Assembly: GCA_000830255.1 (NCBI GenBank)
Contig: JQIT01000005.1
Location: forward strand, 124,001-188,000
Origin: Sulfuricurvum sp. PC08-66
GTDB lineage: Bacteria; Campylobacterota; Campylobacteria; Campylobacterales; Sulfurimonadaceae
Direction: 5' to 3'
DNA length: 64,000 nt
Every line of letters starts with the position of its first letter. Positions within the stretch are counted from its first letter, which is position 1. A model generated the notes under the pieces. That model saw nothing but the letters and a program-made list of their open reading frames with translations, made no database searches and was not told where the DNA came from. Shown piece after piece: positions 9,069 to 18,509 of the stretch. The translations under genes were made by a program, and so were the position numbers.

Positions 9069-10610
9069 ATGATGGACCATATCTTATCCTTCTTAGTATT
9101 TTTCCCACTCGTTGCGGGGATACTAGGATTTATTGTCAATAAGGACTCCATTCGTGCCTACGGATTGAGTGTAGCGGCTATTGAGCTTTTTGCTTCGTTG
9201 GCACTTTGGTTCAATTTCGACATGAGCCACAGCGGTATTCAGTTTGTAGAGCAAGCCTCGATTGTAAGTGCCTTTGGTATCAACTACTTTTTGGGTGTCG
9301 ATGGTATCTCGCTCTTTATTATTATCATGACAACGTTCATGACCTTTATCGCGCTCTTGGGGCTATCAGAAACACCACGTATCAAAAATCTTATCATTAC
9401 CGTACTCGTACTAGAGATGACGATGGTGGGTGTTTTCGTGGCGCTTGACGCGATACTTTTCTACCTCTTTTGGGAGCTTTCGCTCGTACCGATGCTCTAT
9501 ATCATTGGTGCGTGGGGCGGACCCAAACGTATCTATGCGTCGATTAAATTCTTCCTCTATACCTTTACGGGTTCACTCATTATGCTCGTGGGAATGATTT
9601 ATATCGCACATATGTACTACACCTTGACAGGTCAATGGAGCTTCTCGCTCATGGATTGGTACACAATGACCTTCTATGACTTGAATGTACAGTTCTGGCT
9701 CTTTATGGCATTCTTTGTCGGTTTTGCTATCAAAGTACCGATGTTCCCATTCCATACATGGCTACCCTATGCACACGGACAAGCGCCAACCATCGGTTCG
9801 GTCATTCTTGCTGCGGTACTACTCAAAATGGGAACCTACGGTTTTGTACGCTTTTCACTACCACTCTTCCCTGATGCGTCGGTGATGATGATGATGCCTA
9901 TTGCGGTCATTTCGGTCATTATGATTATCTATACTGCGATGGTGGCATACGCCCAAGAGGATATCAAACAAGTGGTCGCTTACTCCTCTGTATCGCACAT
10001 GGGGGTTATCGTACTGGGTACCTTTGCACTCAATGTTGAGGGTATTTCGGGGTCGATTTTTTTGATGCTTTCACACGGAATTGTCTCAGGCGCGCTCTTC
10101 ATGCTCGTGGGTGTTATCTATGACCGTCGTCACACCAAACTCATGAGTGAGTTTGGTGGCTTGGCTTCTGTGATGCCTGCCTATGCGACGATTTTTGGAG
10201 TGATGTTGATGGCATCGGTAGGATTGCCATTGACCATAGGATTTGTGGGTGAGTTTTTGAGTCTTTTGGGCTTCTATAAAGTCTCTGCACCTATGACCGT
10301 TTTTGCAGGTACCGCGATTATCGTGGGGGCTATTTATATGCTTAGTGCTTACAAAAAAGCCTTTTTTGGTCCAGTGACCAATCCTGAAAATGCACATTTG
10401 AGCGACCTCAACGGCACAGAAAAATGGGCATTGATTCCTTTGGTGCTGGTAGTGGCATGGTTGGGTGTCTATCCCAAACCTGTACTAGGTCCTATCGACC
10501 ACAGCGTCAAAGCATTGGTGCAATTTATGCATGACAATGCAGTGACTGAAAAGGCAAAAGCTATTATTCCAGCACCCCTCGCAGATGCAAACAAAGGAGA
10601 AGATAACTAA
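9069..10610 (+). CDS. nuoM: NADH-quinone oxidoreductase subunit M
   Basis: Second antiporter-like proton channel of complex I, 513 residues and about 14 transmembrane segments. It shows FYLFWELSLVPMLYIIGAWGG with the functional glutamate, AIKVPMFPFHTWLPYAHGQAPT with the conserved lysine, and AYSSVSHMGV. It begins directly at the end of nuoL with two adjacent ATG codons; the first is annotated. Confidence 0.98.
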   Translation: MMDHILSFLVFFPLVAGILGFIVNKDSIRAYGLSVAAIELFASLALWFNFDMSHSGIQFVEQASIVSAFGINYFLGVDGISLFIIIMTTFMTFIALLGLSETPRIKNLIITVLVLEMTMVGVFVALDAILFYLFWELSLVPMLYIIGAWGGPKRIYASIKFFLYTFTGSLIMLVGMIYIAHMYYTLTGQWSFSLMDWYTMTFYDLNVQFWLFMAFFVGFAIKVPMFPFHTWLPYAHGQAPTIGSVILAAVLLKMGTYGFVRFSLPLFPDASVMMMMPIAVISVIMIIYTAMVAYAQEDIKQVVAYSSVSHMGVIVLGTFALNVEGISGSIFLMLSHGIVSGALFMLVGVIYDRRHTKLMSEFGGLASVMPAYATIFGVMLMASVGLPLTIGFVGEFLSLLGFYKVSAPMTVFAGTAIIVGAIYMLSAYKKAFFGPVTNPENAHLSDLNGTEKWALIPLVLVVAWLGVYPKPVLGPIDHSVKALVQFMHDNAVTEKAKAIIPAPLADANKGEDN

Positions 10611-12148
10611 TGAATGCTTCGACACAAACACTCCTATCGACCCTTTTGGAGCCTCTCTCATCGGTCTCTTTTGCGTCACTCAACATGGGTACGCTTACGC
10701 CTATGCTCATTGTCATCGCAGGTGCATTGGGTATTTTGGCTATTGACCTTATCAAAGCCAACATGGACAAAACGCTCTATGTGATGATCTCGATTTTGGT
10801 ATTGGTCATCGATTTTATCGCTGTTATGGGTATGAGCGATGTGATTAGCGTTATGGGTGCACAGCGCGGCTTTTTTGATGTTATGCTTATCGATGGATTG
10901 GCGATACTTTCACAGCTAATTATTATCGTAGCCTCGATGCTTTTCATCCCCTTGGCATTGACGGGCAAACGTTTTCATGAGTTTGCTTACCCTGAATTTT
11001 TTGCCCTCTTTTTGTTTATGATTGCAGGCTTTCAATTCATGGTTGCGACCGATAATCTCATCTTGATTTTCGTAGGACTTGAGACCTCTTCGTTGGCGCT
11101 CTATACGATGATTGCGATGCACAATCGCAAAAAATCTTTCGAAGCGGCGATTAAATATTTCACCATGGGTGCACTTGCGGCAGGCTTTTATGCGTTTGGT
11201 GCGATGGTGCTCTATGCTGTCTCTGGTAGCGTCGAGTTGGCAGTTATCGGGGAGAAGATTAGCCAAGCAGGTGTAGAGAATATCTATATGTATCTGCTTG
11301 TTGCGAGTGCTTTTATGTTGGGTGCTTTTGGTTTGAAACTCTCATTGGTTCCTTTTCATACGTGGACACCTGACGTTTACGAGGGTAGTTCAGCGGCGTT
11401 GGCAGGGTATATGTCGATTGTGCCCAAAATCGCAGGGTTTGTAGTAGCGATGCGCCTCTTTGAGCTTTTGACACAAAGCGGCGTTATTTGGCTCGATTAT
11501 GTGCTCTTCACTGTCGTAGTCGTGACACTCACCGCGGCAAATATCTGGGCATTGGTGCAAACCGATGTCAAACGTATGTTGGCGTACAGCTCAATTTCGC
11601 ATGCGGGCTTTGTTATGGCGGCTATCTATTTGGGCACGACGCAAGCCAACAGCGCACTCTTTTTGTACTGGATTCTCTTCATCTTTACCAACTTGGGTGC
11701 CTTTACGATGTTGTGGGTGAGCCGTCAGAAAAAGGTGGCAGAGACCAGCGAAGATCACCCCTTTAGCAAATTTTCGGGCATGATCAAAACCACCCCGATT
11801 GCGGCAGTAAGCATGGCGATATTCATGCTCTCATTAGCGGGTGTGCCACCTTTTGCGCTCTTTTGGGGCAAGATTTATATGATTGGTTCTGCTATTCAAG
11901 CTAATGAGTTGGCTTTGGCACTTATCATGGCAATCAACAGCGCTATTGCAGCGTACTACTATTTGAAGCTCATTCTCTATATGTTCTTCAAAGAGCCTGT
12001 CAACGATGGTAGTGTCTACATGATAAACTCATCAACCTCTCTCAAAAGTATTATTGGGTTTGCCCTCTTTATGACGATTATTGCGATTATGTATGTTGAC
12101 CCTGTGTTGCAGTTTGTGACCGATGCGGTGCAAGCTAGCGGCTACTAA
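10610..12148 (+). CDS. nuoN: NADH-quinone oxidoreductase subunit N
   Basis: Third antiporter-like subunit of complex I, 512 residues. It has the family landmarks FVGLETSSLALYTMIA (conserved glutamate), FGLKLSLVPFHTWTPDVYEG (lysine) and AYSSISHAGFVM. Start and the nuoM stop overlap as TAATG, which points to translational coupling. It is the last nuo gene here. Confidence 0.98.
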   Translation: MNASTQTLLSTLLEPLSSVSFASLNMGTLTPMLIVIAGALGILAIDLIKANMDKTLYVMISILVLVIDFIAVMGMSDVISVMGAQRGFFDVMLIDGLAILSQLIIIVASMLFIPLALTGKRFHEFAYPEFFALFLFMIAGFQFMVATDNLILIFVGLETSSLALYTMIAMHNRKKSFEAAIKYFTMGALAAGFYAFGAMVLYAVSGSVELAVIGEKISQAGVENIYMYLLVASAFMLGAFGLKLSLVPFHTWTPDVYEGSSAALAGYMSIVPKIAGFVVAMRLFELLTQSGVIWLDYVLFTVVVVTLTAANIWALVQTDVKRMLAYSSISHAGFVMAAIYLGTTQANSALFLYWILFIFTNLGAFTMLWVSRQKKVAETSEDHPFSKFSGMIKTTPIAAVSMAIFMLSLAGVPPFALFWGKIYMIGSAIQANELALALIMAINSAIAAYYYLKLILYMFFKEPVNDGSVYMINSSTSLKSIIGFALFMTIIAIMYVDPVLQFVTDAVQASGY

Positions 12149-12160
12149 CAAGCGCCCTTG

Positions 12161-14527
12161 ATGCTCAAGCCTCTTGTGCTACTTTGGAGTTTGCTAGGCT
12201 CCCTTGGATGGGCGCTTACGCTTGATGTCCAAAGCGGCAAAGAGCAGGGCGAGCAGTTCGCGACACTGCATCTGCGTGAAGCGACGCCTTTTGTGTGCAA
12301 AGAGTCTATCGATACGCACGATGTTATTACCAAAGTGGAGTGCTTTTTTGACAAAGCGCCTACGAAAACCTTCCAAGAGGTGCGAAACCTCTTTTTTGTG
12401 ATACAAAGCTACGAAACCCCCACCCAATATGTCATCTCTATTGCTCCTCTCAAACGTATCAAACTCTTCCCCATGACCACGCACCTGAGTCGCACCAAAG
12501 AGATAGTGCGCTATGACGCCAAAACGAGTCAACACTGGATGGTGTTAGGCTACAACGAGACGATGCCCTTGGCACAATCGCGTCCTGTGCCGCGTGGAGG
12601 ATTGAGCTTTCCTATTCGTTTTGCCCGCAGTGAATTGCCCTATGTAGGGGCTTTGGGACTCGATGGGGTGCCCTTGGATATGGAGCAGGTCGAAGATGTA
12701 GGGGATTATTTGGAGATACGTAATCTCTATACCAAAGAGCAGTACGAAGAGGTGTTGCAACGCATCGCACGTGCCGAAGAGGCGAATGCTGCCTCGATAT
12801 TCCAAAGTGAATTTTTGCTCTACAAAATACGCACGCTCTATCGATTGGACGATTCGAGTGCTGTCGTTGATTTGGCCAAAGAGTTTTTGCGCCTCTACTC
12901 CTCGGATGAGGCGGTGCCTGAGGTGTTGCTGATGATTTCTAATTCCGCATCGAGCTTGGGGCTTGTTATCGATGCAGAGTATTTTTACGACCGATTGCTC
13001 ACTGAGCACTACGACTCTCCCTACGCTACGCAAGGGCTTATCGATTTGGGTGCACATGCGCTTAACCGTGGTGATGCAGAACAAGCCACACGTCACCTCA
13101 AAAAAGCACTCGAAAAGGCAGAGGACAAAGCACTTGCTTCCCAAGCCGCTATGAAATTGGTACAGCTCTTTATCGCACGTGGCAACGCCCAAGAGGCGGC
13201 ATACTACATGCAAAAAATTGCGGACGGGAATTTGGAGTACCTTTTGGCGGATGTGCCAAACAGCTTTGAGTTGGCACAAGAGATGGCAAAACTCGAAGCC
13301 CCCAAAGAGGCGGCGACGGTTATGGAGCCTATTTTTGGCGCTATCGATAACTTGCACGACTCCTACGAGGGGATACTCTACCAAATGGCAGTCTGGTTCG
13401 ATGAGGCAAATGCCAATGAAAAAGCGTACCACTATTACAAAAAATACCTTGAGCTTTATGCCTACGGTGAGCATGTCGCAGATGTAGATACGCGTATCGA
13501 CAAGGTGCTTTTTGAGATGGGCGATGAGAACGTCACCAAACAGCTCGAACTCTACGCCACAATCGAGACCAAATATGCCGCAGAAGAGATAGCCCAAGAT
13601 GCGCTTTTCAATCGCGCGAAGCTTCTCTTGCAGGAGCGTCGATACCAAGAAGTTTTGGCACTCAAAGAGTCTCTCATGGGGCTCACCCAAGAGAAGTTTG
13701 CCTCCAAAACAGCGTTGCTCTTAGAAGCAGCAACGGCGGCTATTAATGAAGCACTCGATGCACCTAAATGCCAAGAGGCGTTGAAGCTCTCTGCCACACA
13801 TGAGCACAATCTCACGGTTCCATACGATGTCAAACTCTACGGCTGTGCGATGCAAGAGAGCATGTATGCCACCGCTGCAACCATCGCACAACCCTATACG
13901 GCACAAAAAAGTCTTGAAGAGCGATTGGCATGGAGCTATCGCTACGTCAAAGCCAAAGCCAAAACGGGTGACGACAAAGAGGTCTTCGTGGTAGGTACCG
14001 ATGTCGTATCGATGGCAAAAATGGCAAAAAAAGAGAGCTATCAAGATGTGCTGTATGACCTTTTCAAAAGCAGTGTGAACCTCAATGAGCGTGAAAAGAG
14101 TATCGATTACATCACCCAAATCGAGAGTACGTTTGGGCTACTTTTCAAAGATATCGAGCTTTATACCCTTATGGCGCGTAGTGCCAAAAACAACAATGAC
14201 AGTGCCATGATAGAGACCTACGCGACCAAAGTCGTAACGTTGCAACGTCAACACAAAAGCTATACGCAATCACCTGCTATAGAGTTTTTGTTGCTAAAAG
14301 CGCTCAAAGAGAACAGCAAAAACGATAAAGCATATGCACTCTTGAAAGAGCTGGTGGGATATGTCAATGAGGGTGAAAACGGTGCGCGAGCCTACTATGA
14401 ACTAGGTGCAATGGCGCAAAAAATGGGTGACAAAAGTGCCGCACGTAGCGCTTTTGAGTCGAGCGTGAAGGCAAATGCCACTTCACCGTGGGGCAAGCTC
14501 AGTAGCGACGCGCTTAAGCTTTTTTAA
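12161..14527 (+). CDS. pflA: PflA-like periplasmic flagellar motor protein
   Basis: The protein has 788 residues from the ATG at 12161 (a TTG codon precedes it directly). An N-terminal signal peptide (LVLLWSLLGSLGWA) is followed by a beta-rich part and a long alpha-helical region from about residue 200 with TPR-like pair repeats. In Campylobacter jejuni the gene right after nuoN is pflA, also about 788 codons, encoding a disk component of the large flagellar motor needed for rotation. Length, repeat content and synteny agree, so I infer orthology; sequence identity could not be measured. The 3' end overlaps the convergent small gene by 14 bp. Confidence 0.8.
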   Translation: MLKPLVLLWSLLGSLGWALTLDVQSGKEQGEQFATLHLREATPFVCKESIDTHDVITKVECFFDKAPTKTFQEVRNLFFVIQSYETPTQYVISIAPLKRIKLFPMTTHLSRTKEIVRYDAKTSQHWMVLGYNETMPLAQSRPVPRGGLSFPIRFARSELPYVGALGLDGVPLDMEQVEDVGDYLEIRNLYTKEQYEEVLQRIARAEEANAASIFQSEFLLYKIRTLYRLDDSSAVVDLAKEFLRLYSSDEAVPEVLLMISNSASSLGLVIDAEYFYDRLLTEHYDSPYATQGLIDLGAHALNRGDAEQATRHLKKALEKAEDKALASQAAMKLVQLFIARGNAQEAAYYMQKIADGNLEYLLADVPNSFELAQEMAKLEAPKEAATVMEPIFGAIDNLHDSYEGILYQMAVWFDEANANEKAYHYYKKYLELYAYGEHVADVDTRIDKVLFEMGDENVTKQLELYATIETKYAAEEIAQDALFNRAKLLLQERRYQEVLALKESLMGLTQEKFASKTALLLEAATAAINEALDAPKCQEALKLSATHEHNLTVPYDVKLYGCAMQESMYATAATIAQPYTAQKSLEERLAWSYRYVKAKAKTGDDKEVFVVGTDVVSMAKMAKKESYQDVLYDLFKSSVNLNEREKSIDYITQIESTFGLLFKDIELYTLMARSAKNNNDSAMIETYATKVVTLQRQHKSYTQSPAIEFLLLKALKENSKNDKAYALLKELVGYVNEGENGARAYYELGAMAQKMGDKSAARSAFESSVKANATSPWGKLSSDALKLF

Positions 14528-14699
14528 ACGCGATATCGATGAGACGCACGCTCTTACCTTTGGCGCACTCCTCCATAATATAACTGCACATTTGTGATAT
14601 GTCGGCATCGGGTAGCTCTTGAGCGATGATGCGCTCTAGCTCCTTTTGGGGCGTGGGTCGCCATATTTTTTCGTAGTGATATTTCGAAAGCAGTGTCAC
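14514..14699 (-). CDS. small conserved-looking hypothetical protein
   Basis: A 61-residue soluble protein with no recognised domain. It starts with GTG that overlaps the stop of the upstream oxidoreductase as GTGA, so translation is probably coupled and the gene is likely real. The N-terminus is basic and aromatic (KYHYEKIWRP), the middle acidic with one CSYIMEECAKGK stretch holding two cysteines. Its 3' end overlaps pflA on the other strand. Function unknown; association with the oxidoreductase is the only clue. Confidence 0.55.
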   Translation of the reverse strand: MTLLSKYHYEKIWRPTPQKELERIIAQELPDADISQMCSYIMEECAKGKSVRLIDIAFKKA

Positions 14700-15655
14700 A
14701 GGCGGTGGTTCTCGATGAGGTAGTTGGCGATACGCTTGCCGTGGTTGAGTCCCAACGCGATGGAACCACCGCGCTCTTGGGTGATGTCTCCTGCGACAAA
14801 AATATTGGGGATATTGGTTTGGTAGTTTTCATCGTAGAGGGGGACACCCTTTTCGATAAGGACACCACATGAGTCCAAAAATCCACTAGGTGTAGTACCG
14901 CCGATAGCGTAGATGATACGGTCGTAGAGAGAGGTTTGCCCATCGGTAAAAAAGACCTCCAATTTCCCCTCTTCATACTCGACACGCTCGATATCGACAC
15001 CCAATCGAGGCGTAATGGCACCGCGGTCAAAATAGGCTTCGATGTCGCGTGCATTGGTGGGATTGAGGCGGTTAAAGGCGTTGCGTCGATAGTTGAGCGT
15101 GATGTGGTTTTTGTGTGACAACTCCACGGCGTACTCGATAGCAGAATCACCACCCCCTACGACTAAAATAGTCTCATCGAGAGAGCAAAATTCGAGGGTG
15201 AAATTGATACGCTCTTTGGCTTTGGCAGGTAGGGCATAGGTAGGTTTATTGGGCTTGCCCATGCGACCGATGGTGATGACGACCGCTTTTGCGAGGTGTG
15301 AAGTGCCGTGACTGGTGAAAATCTCAAAGCCCGCCTCGTGGCGCACTACCTTGAATATCTCGGTTTGGGTTTGCAGGGTGAAGGTGTGGTTCGCCAACAG
15401 GGTATCAAAAAGGTCAATGGTGCTCTCTTTGGTGCCATCGACAAAAGCGATACGCCCCTCGATTTCGACTTTTTGCCCCTGCCAATCTTTGTCTACGCGC
15501 TTATTGTCTTTGTAGTATTTGCGAATGGTCATGTTGTGATTCTCCCCCTTTTCAAAGAGAATAATGTTTTCGATGCCTAGCGCATACGCCTCTACCGCTG
15601 TCGCAATGCCTGCGGGACCAGCGCCAATAATCGCCAAATCAAAGGGGGTGTTCAT
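14696..15655 (-). CDS. FAD/NAD(P)-dependent oxidoreductase (YpdA/thioredoxin-reductase-like)
   Basis: A 319-residue two-dinucleotide-binding-domain flavoprotein. The FAD site IIGAGPAGIATAVEA is at the N-terminus, the NAD(P) site ILVVGGGDSAIEYAVEL in the middle, and IFVAGDITQ near the C-terminus closes the FAD site. The CxxC redox pair of classical thioredoxin reductase is absent, which places it nearer to the YpdA or ferredoxin/flavodoxin reductase-like branch. Substrate cannot be named. It is coupled to the downstream 61-residue gene by a 4-bp overlap. Confidence 0.85.
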   Translation of the reverse strand: MNTPFDLAIIGAGPAGIATAVEAYALGIENIILFEKGENHNMTIRKYYKDNKRVDKDWQGQKVEIEGRIAFVDGTKESTIDLFDTLLANHTFTLQTQTEIFKVVRHEAGFEIFTSHGTSHLAKAVVITIGRMGKPNKPTYALPAKAKERINFTLEFCSLDETILVVGGGDSAIEYAVELSHKNHITLNYRRNAFNRLNPTNARDIEAYFDRGAITPRLGVDIERVEYEEGKLEVFFTDGQTSLYDRIIYAIGGTTPSGFLDSCGVLIEKGVPLYDENYQTNIPNIFVAGDITQERGGSIALGLNHGKRIANYLIENHRL

Positions 15656-15710
15656 GTCGTGCCTTTTTAGAAAGTAAAGCCATTGTGCCTAGGTGGCAAT
15701 AAAGAAGAGC

Positions 15711-16640
15711 TTACATAAGTAAAGGTGATATATAAGCAAAAACATCATCGATAGAAGCGTGCAAAATTTGCCCAAATTGGGTGCGATTGAAGGTGCTTTG
15801 ACGCTTGGCAAGCTGTGCTGTATGGGTGAAAATCGCCTCATGCAGTGCCGCTTTGTCAAGCTTGCCATCCAGATACTCTAACGTCTCGATAATCCCAATA
15901 GCGTGCATGGCGATGGGGGCGCGACCGTAGCGATACTCTAGCTGTGCCACCTCGTCGATGAGCCCTTGGGCAATCATCGCATGGGTACGCACTCGGATAC
16001 GCTCTCGCAAGCTCTCTCTCGACCACTCCAGCGCCGCGATGGGCAGATGCTCGATAAGCGGCTTGGGTGGATAGAGGGCGAAATAGTCACTGGGCGCCAT
16101 GCCCGTTTCAAAAGCTATGAGCAATAATTTTTCGATGCGATAGCGGTCGTTGGGGTCGATAGCAGAGGCACTTTTGGGGTCTAGTTGAGAGAGTGTCGCA
16201 TAGGCGCTGGGTAAATCAAGCAGGCTTTGAGCGACGCGCTCTTGCGTAGCGAGAGTGAAGGCGGGCAGGGGAGAGAGTCCCTCCAAAAGCGCCTTGAGAT
16301 AAAAGCTACTTCCTCCCACGATGATGAGGTTTTTGCTCTCGTTTTGTGCGGCTCGATACGCCTCACCGTAGAGCTGGGCTACGACATAGGCAGAAAAATA
16401 GTCGCCTACATCGAGTGCATCGATACCGTGATGCACTACGCCTTGGCGCTCTTCTTGGGTAGGTTTGGCAGAGGCGATATCGATACTGCGATAGACGCTC
16501 AGCGAATCGATAGAGAAGATGTGCGCATTGTGTGCCAAGGCTAGCTCGACCGCAAGGGCGCTCTTGCCCGACGCGGTGGGACCTATGAGGGCTACTTGCT
16601 TAGGGGCGTACACAGTTGCGACCCGCTTTTTTGGCGGCAT
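15711..16640 (-). CDS. miaA: tRNA dimethylallyltransferase
   Basis: MiaA transfers the dimethylallyl group to the N6 of A37 in tRNAs reading codons that start with U. The 309-residue protein has the P-loop GPTASGKSA near residue 20, the DSLSVYRSIDIASAKP loop, a GGSSFYLKALLEG segment and the C-terminal TRQ-like region KRQSTFNRTQF. The annotated ATG makes it overlap the upstream diguanylate cyclase by 41 bp; a later start would remove residues before VALIGPT. Confidence 0.95.
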   Translation of the reverse strand: MPPKKRVATVYAPKQVALIGPTASGKSALAVELALAHNAHIFSIDSLSVYRSIDIASAKPTQEERQGVVHHGIDALDVGDYFSAYVVAQLYGEAYRAAQNESKNLIIVGGSSFYLKALLEGLSPLPAFTLATQERVAQSLLDLPSAYATLSQLDPKSASAIDPNDRYRIEKLLLIAFETGMAPSDYFALYPPKPLIEHLPIAALEWSRESLRERIRVRTHAMIAQGLIDEVAQLEYRYGRAPIAMHAIGIIETLEYLDGKLDKAALHEAIFTHTAQLAKRQSTFNRTQFGQILHASIDDVFAYISPLLM

Positions 16641-17847
16641 AGAGTGCAGTGTCAGCGGCTTTCATCACCTCTTCATAGGGCACTTTGCCATCTCCCTGTG
16701 CCATCCCGAAGCTCACGGTGACATGCAATTTTTGGGTCTGGACGGGGGGCTTTGCGTGGCGTTTTTGAGGCAGCTCTTCGGGGTCTATGGCTTTGGGGCG
16801 TTGAGGTGAGCGTAGCAAAAAAGGACGCACTTCGATAGCTTTGCGTACCGCTTCGACATAGGGTTTTGCCTCTTTACTGGTAGCGCCATTGAAAATGATT
16901 ACAAACTCCTCGCCACCCCATCGAAAGGCGCGTCCACCACCTCCTACACGGTTGAGCTCTGTCGCTACGAGTTTGAGTACCTCGTCGCCCACGTCGTGCC
17001 CGTGCGTATCGTTGAACGTTTTGAAGTGGTCGATGTCACACATGACCAGCGTGTACCCCTCATGAAGCGTGGCAAGCATAATTTGCATCGCGCGGCGTCC
17101 TTTGATACCTGTCAGCTCATCGATGAAGGCAATCGTATAGGAGTGGGTGAGGATAAAAATCGCAGCGATGATGGCATAGGCGGTCGCAAAAAGAATAAAA
17201 ACATCGAGCGTGCGTGTCGAGAGTGCCGCCAAATGTGCCGCCAAAAACGCCAAGAAATAGACCCCTTCGATGGTGCTATTACGTACTACTACCGCACCCA
17301 AGAGGACTATCAAAGGCACAAAGATGATACTCGTACTCACCCACAGCGGAAGATACTGCGGCAGGAGCACAAAGCCACACGCCTCACACCCAAACCCAAA
17401 AGGCGAAAGCACAGGCACAAAGACAAAAAGGTCCAGCAACAAAATGACGATGAGCGTCACGCCCAACCGCATCCATCCCCCAAACCCAAAAAAGCTACGC
17501 TCTTTTGCGAGTGCCATCATCACGATGAAGATAGGAAAAACGAGCATGATATAGGCATCGGTGAAGTTGCCACCATCTGCACGCGCCTTGAAAAGGGCAT
17601 CGGTGTGGCGCAGGTAGTCAAAAAACTCTGCATTCATAGCCGTACCCAAAAAGAGCAACATAATATAAAAGAGACGTGATTGGTGAAAAAAGTAGAGCAG
17701 CGTAAGCGTGCCAATCATGATGAGGAACATCATGCCGTGCACGAGATTGAAGACTTCAGGGGGCAAGAGCCACACCTCGTTGCTGTAGAGGTACATAAAT
17801 CCTAACAGCGCAACAGAGATGGCGATGAGTGCTATAAGTCGTTTCAT
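16600..17847 (-). CDS. membrane-bound diguanylate cyclase (GGDEF)
   Basis: A 415-residue protein with about seven hydrophobic N-terminal helices up to roughly residue 235, then a GGDEF domain that makes c-di-GMP. The active-site motif is intact (RWGGEEF), as is DIDHFKTFNDTHGHDVGD. The product-inhibition site RxxD five residues before the motif is replaced by glycines (VGGGGRAF), so feedback control is probably absent. A basic, proline-rich insert of about 30 residues splits the domain before VTVSFGMAQG. The -10 box lies six bases before the ATG, suggesting a leaderless mRNA. No ligand for the membrane part can be named. Confidence 0.88.
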   Translation of the reverse strand: MKRLIALIAISVALLGFMYLYSNEVWLLPPEVFNLVHGMMFLIMIGTLTLLYFFHQSRLFYIMLLFLGTAMNAEFFDYLRHTDALFKARADGGNFTDAYIMLVFPIFIVMMALAKERSFFGFGGWMRLGVTLIVILLLDLFVFVPVLSPFGFGCEACGFVLLPQYLPLWVSTSIIFVPLIVLLGAVVVRNSTIEGVYFLAFLAAHLAALSTRTLDVFILFATAYAIIAAIFILTHSYTIAFIDELTGIKGRRAMQIMLATLHEGYTLVMCDIDHFKTFNDTHGHDVGDEVLKLVATELNRVGGGGRAFRWGGEEFVIIFNGATSKEAKPYVEAVRKAIEVRPFLLRSPQRPKAIDPEELPQKRHAKPPVQTQKLHVTVSFGMAQGDGKVPYEEVMKAADTALYAAKKAGRNCVRP

Positions 17848-17853
17848 GGCGCC

Positions 17854-17859
17854 ATTATA
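17854..17859 (-). promoter_or_regulatory. -10 box of the membrane diguanylate cyclase, leaderless geometry
   Basis: On the minus strand TATAAT is separated from the ATG of the GGDEF gene by only GGCGCC. Transcription seven bases after the box would start at the A of the start codon. No Shine-Dalgarno sequence fits between. The -35 region is weak. Inferred, not demonstrated. Confidence 0.45.
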
Positions 17860-17881
17860 GCCTCATACCATTAGGCAAGCA

Positions 17882-18385
17882 TTAGCGGAAATTATCAAAT
17901 TTGATGGGCGATTCCCACTCCATGGTGCGTAGGTGTTGCATTACCTTTTGCAAATCGTCGATGTTTTTGCTTTTGACGCGAATAGCATCGCCTTCGATAG
18001 CGGCATTCGCTTTGAGATTGAGATTTTTGATCTCAGCGACGATTTTTTTGGCCTCTTTGCTGTCGATAGCATCGACGATTTTGTAGGTGCATTTGCGGGT
18101 GTTGCCACTGGCATTTTCGGTGCGTAGCTCTTCGAGAATTTTGCTCGATAGCTCGTGTTTGACCAATTTGGCGATGACGATATCTTGGAGCGCTTCGAGT
18201 TTGTTGTCGCTGGAGGCTATGAGGATAAGCTGTTTCTCTTTTTCGCGGAAATCGACCTCATAAGTGGTGCCTTTGAAGTCGTATCGATTGGCGACCTCTT
18301 TGTCTACTTGGTTTATAGCGTCTTTGAAGGTTTGGACGTTGAGCTTGGCGGTGATATCCAATGAGTGCTCTTTTGGGCTTGCCAT
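17882..18385 (-). CDS. yajQ: YajQ family cyclic-di-GMP-binding protein
   Basis: A 167-residue cytosolic protein of the YajQ/DUF520 family, members of which bind c-di-GMP and act with transcription regulators in some bacteria. It begins SLDITAKLNVQTFKDAINQVDKEVANRYDFKG (residues about 8-39), the family hallmark, and ends GDAIRVKSKNIDDLQKVMQ...WESPIKFDNFR. A clear AAGGAG ribosome-binding site precedes the ATG. It lies just upstream of the membrane diguanylate cyclase on the same strand, a plausible functional pairing. Confidence 0.95.
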   Translation of the reverse strand: MASPKEHSLDITAKLNVQTFKDAINQVDKEVANRYDFKGTTYEVDFREKEKQLILIASSDNKLEALQDIVIAKLVKHELSSKILEELRTENASGNTRKCTYKIVDAIDSKEAKKIVAEIKNLNLKANAAIEGDAIRVKSKNIDDLQKVMQHLRTMEWESPIKFDNFR

Positions 18386-18474
18386 GTGTGGCTCCTTTTT
18401 TGCCCATATTCTAGCCTAGCGCGCTAGACAAAATGCTTTAGTGGGGGTGTAATAGGTAGGTGAAGGATAAACGG

Positions 18475-18480
18475 TATAAT
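18475..18480 (+). promoter_or_regulatory. -10 box of the cyclophilin-lgt pair
   Basis: A perfect TATAAT (in GGTATAATG) lies 29 bases before the cyclophilin ATG, followed by a purine-rich AAGGA ribosome-binding site. No clear -35 box is visible. A 12-bp palindrome CTAGCGCGCTAG lies at 18416-18427 in the same divergent intergenic region. Confidence 0.5.
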
Positions 18481-18509
18481 GCGCGCACATCAAGCAAAAA
18501 AGGACAACA

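Noticed and set aside
12545-13690. 381-codon minus-strand frame inside pflA
   Set aside because: Antisense to a TPR-rich gene; no ribosome-binding site and no domain pattern.
14696-15655. Classical thioredoxin reductase (trxB)
   Set aside because: The CxxC active site between the two nucleotide-binding sites is missing, so only a related oxidoreductase is called.
15656-15710. TGCC-TAGGT-GGCA inverted repeat between miaA and the oxidoreductase
   Set aside because: Only four base pairs and no U-run on the minus strand; not a convincing terminator.
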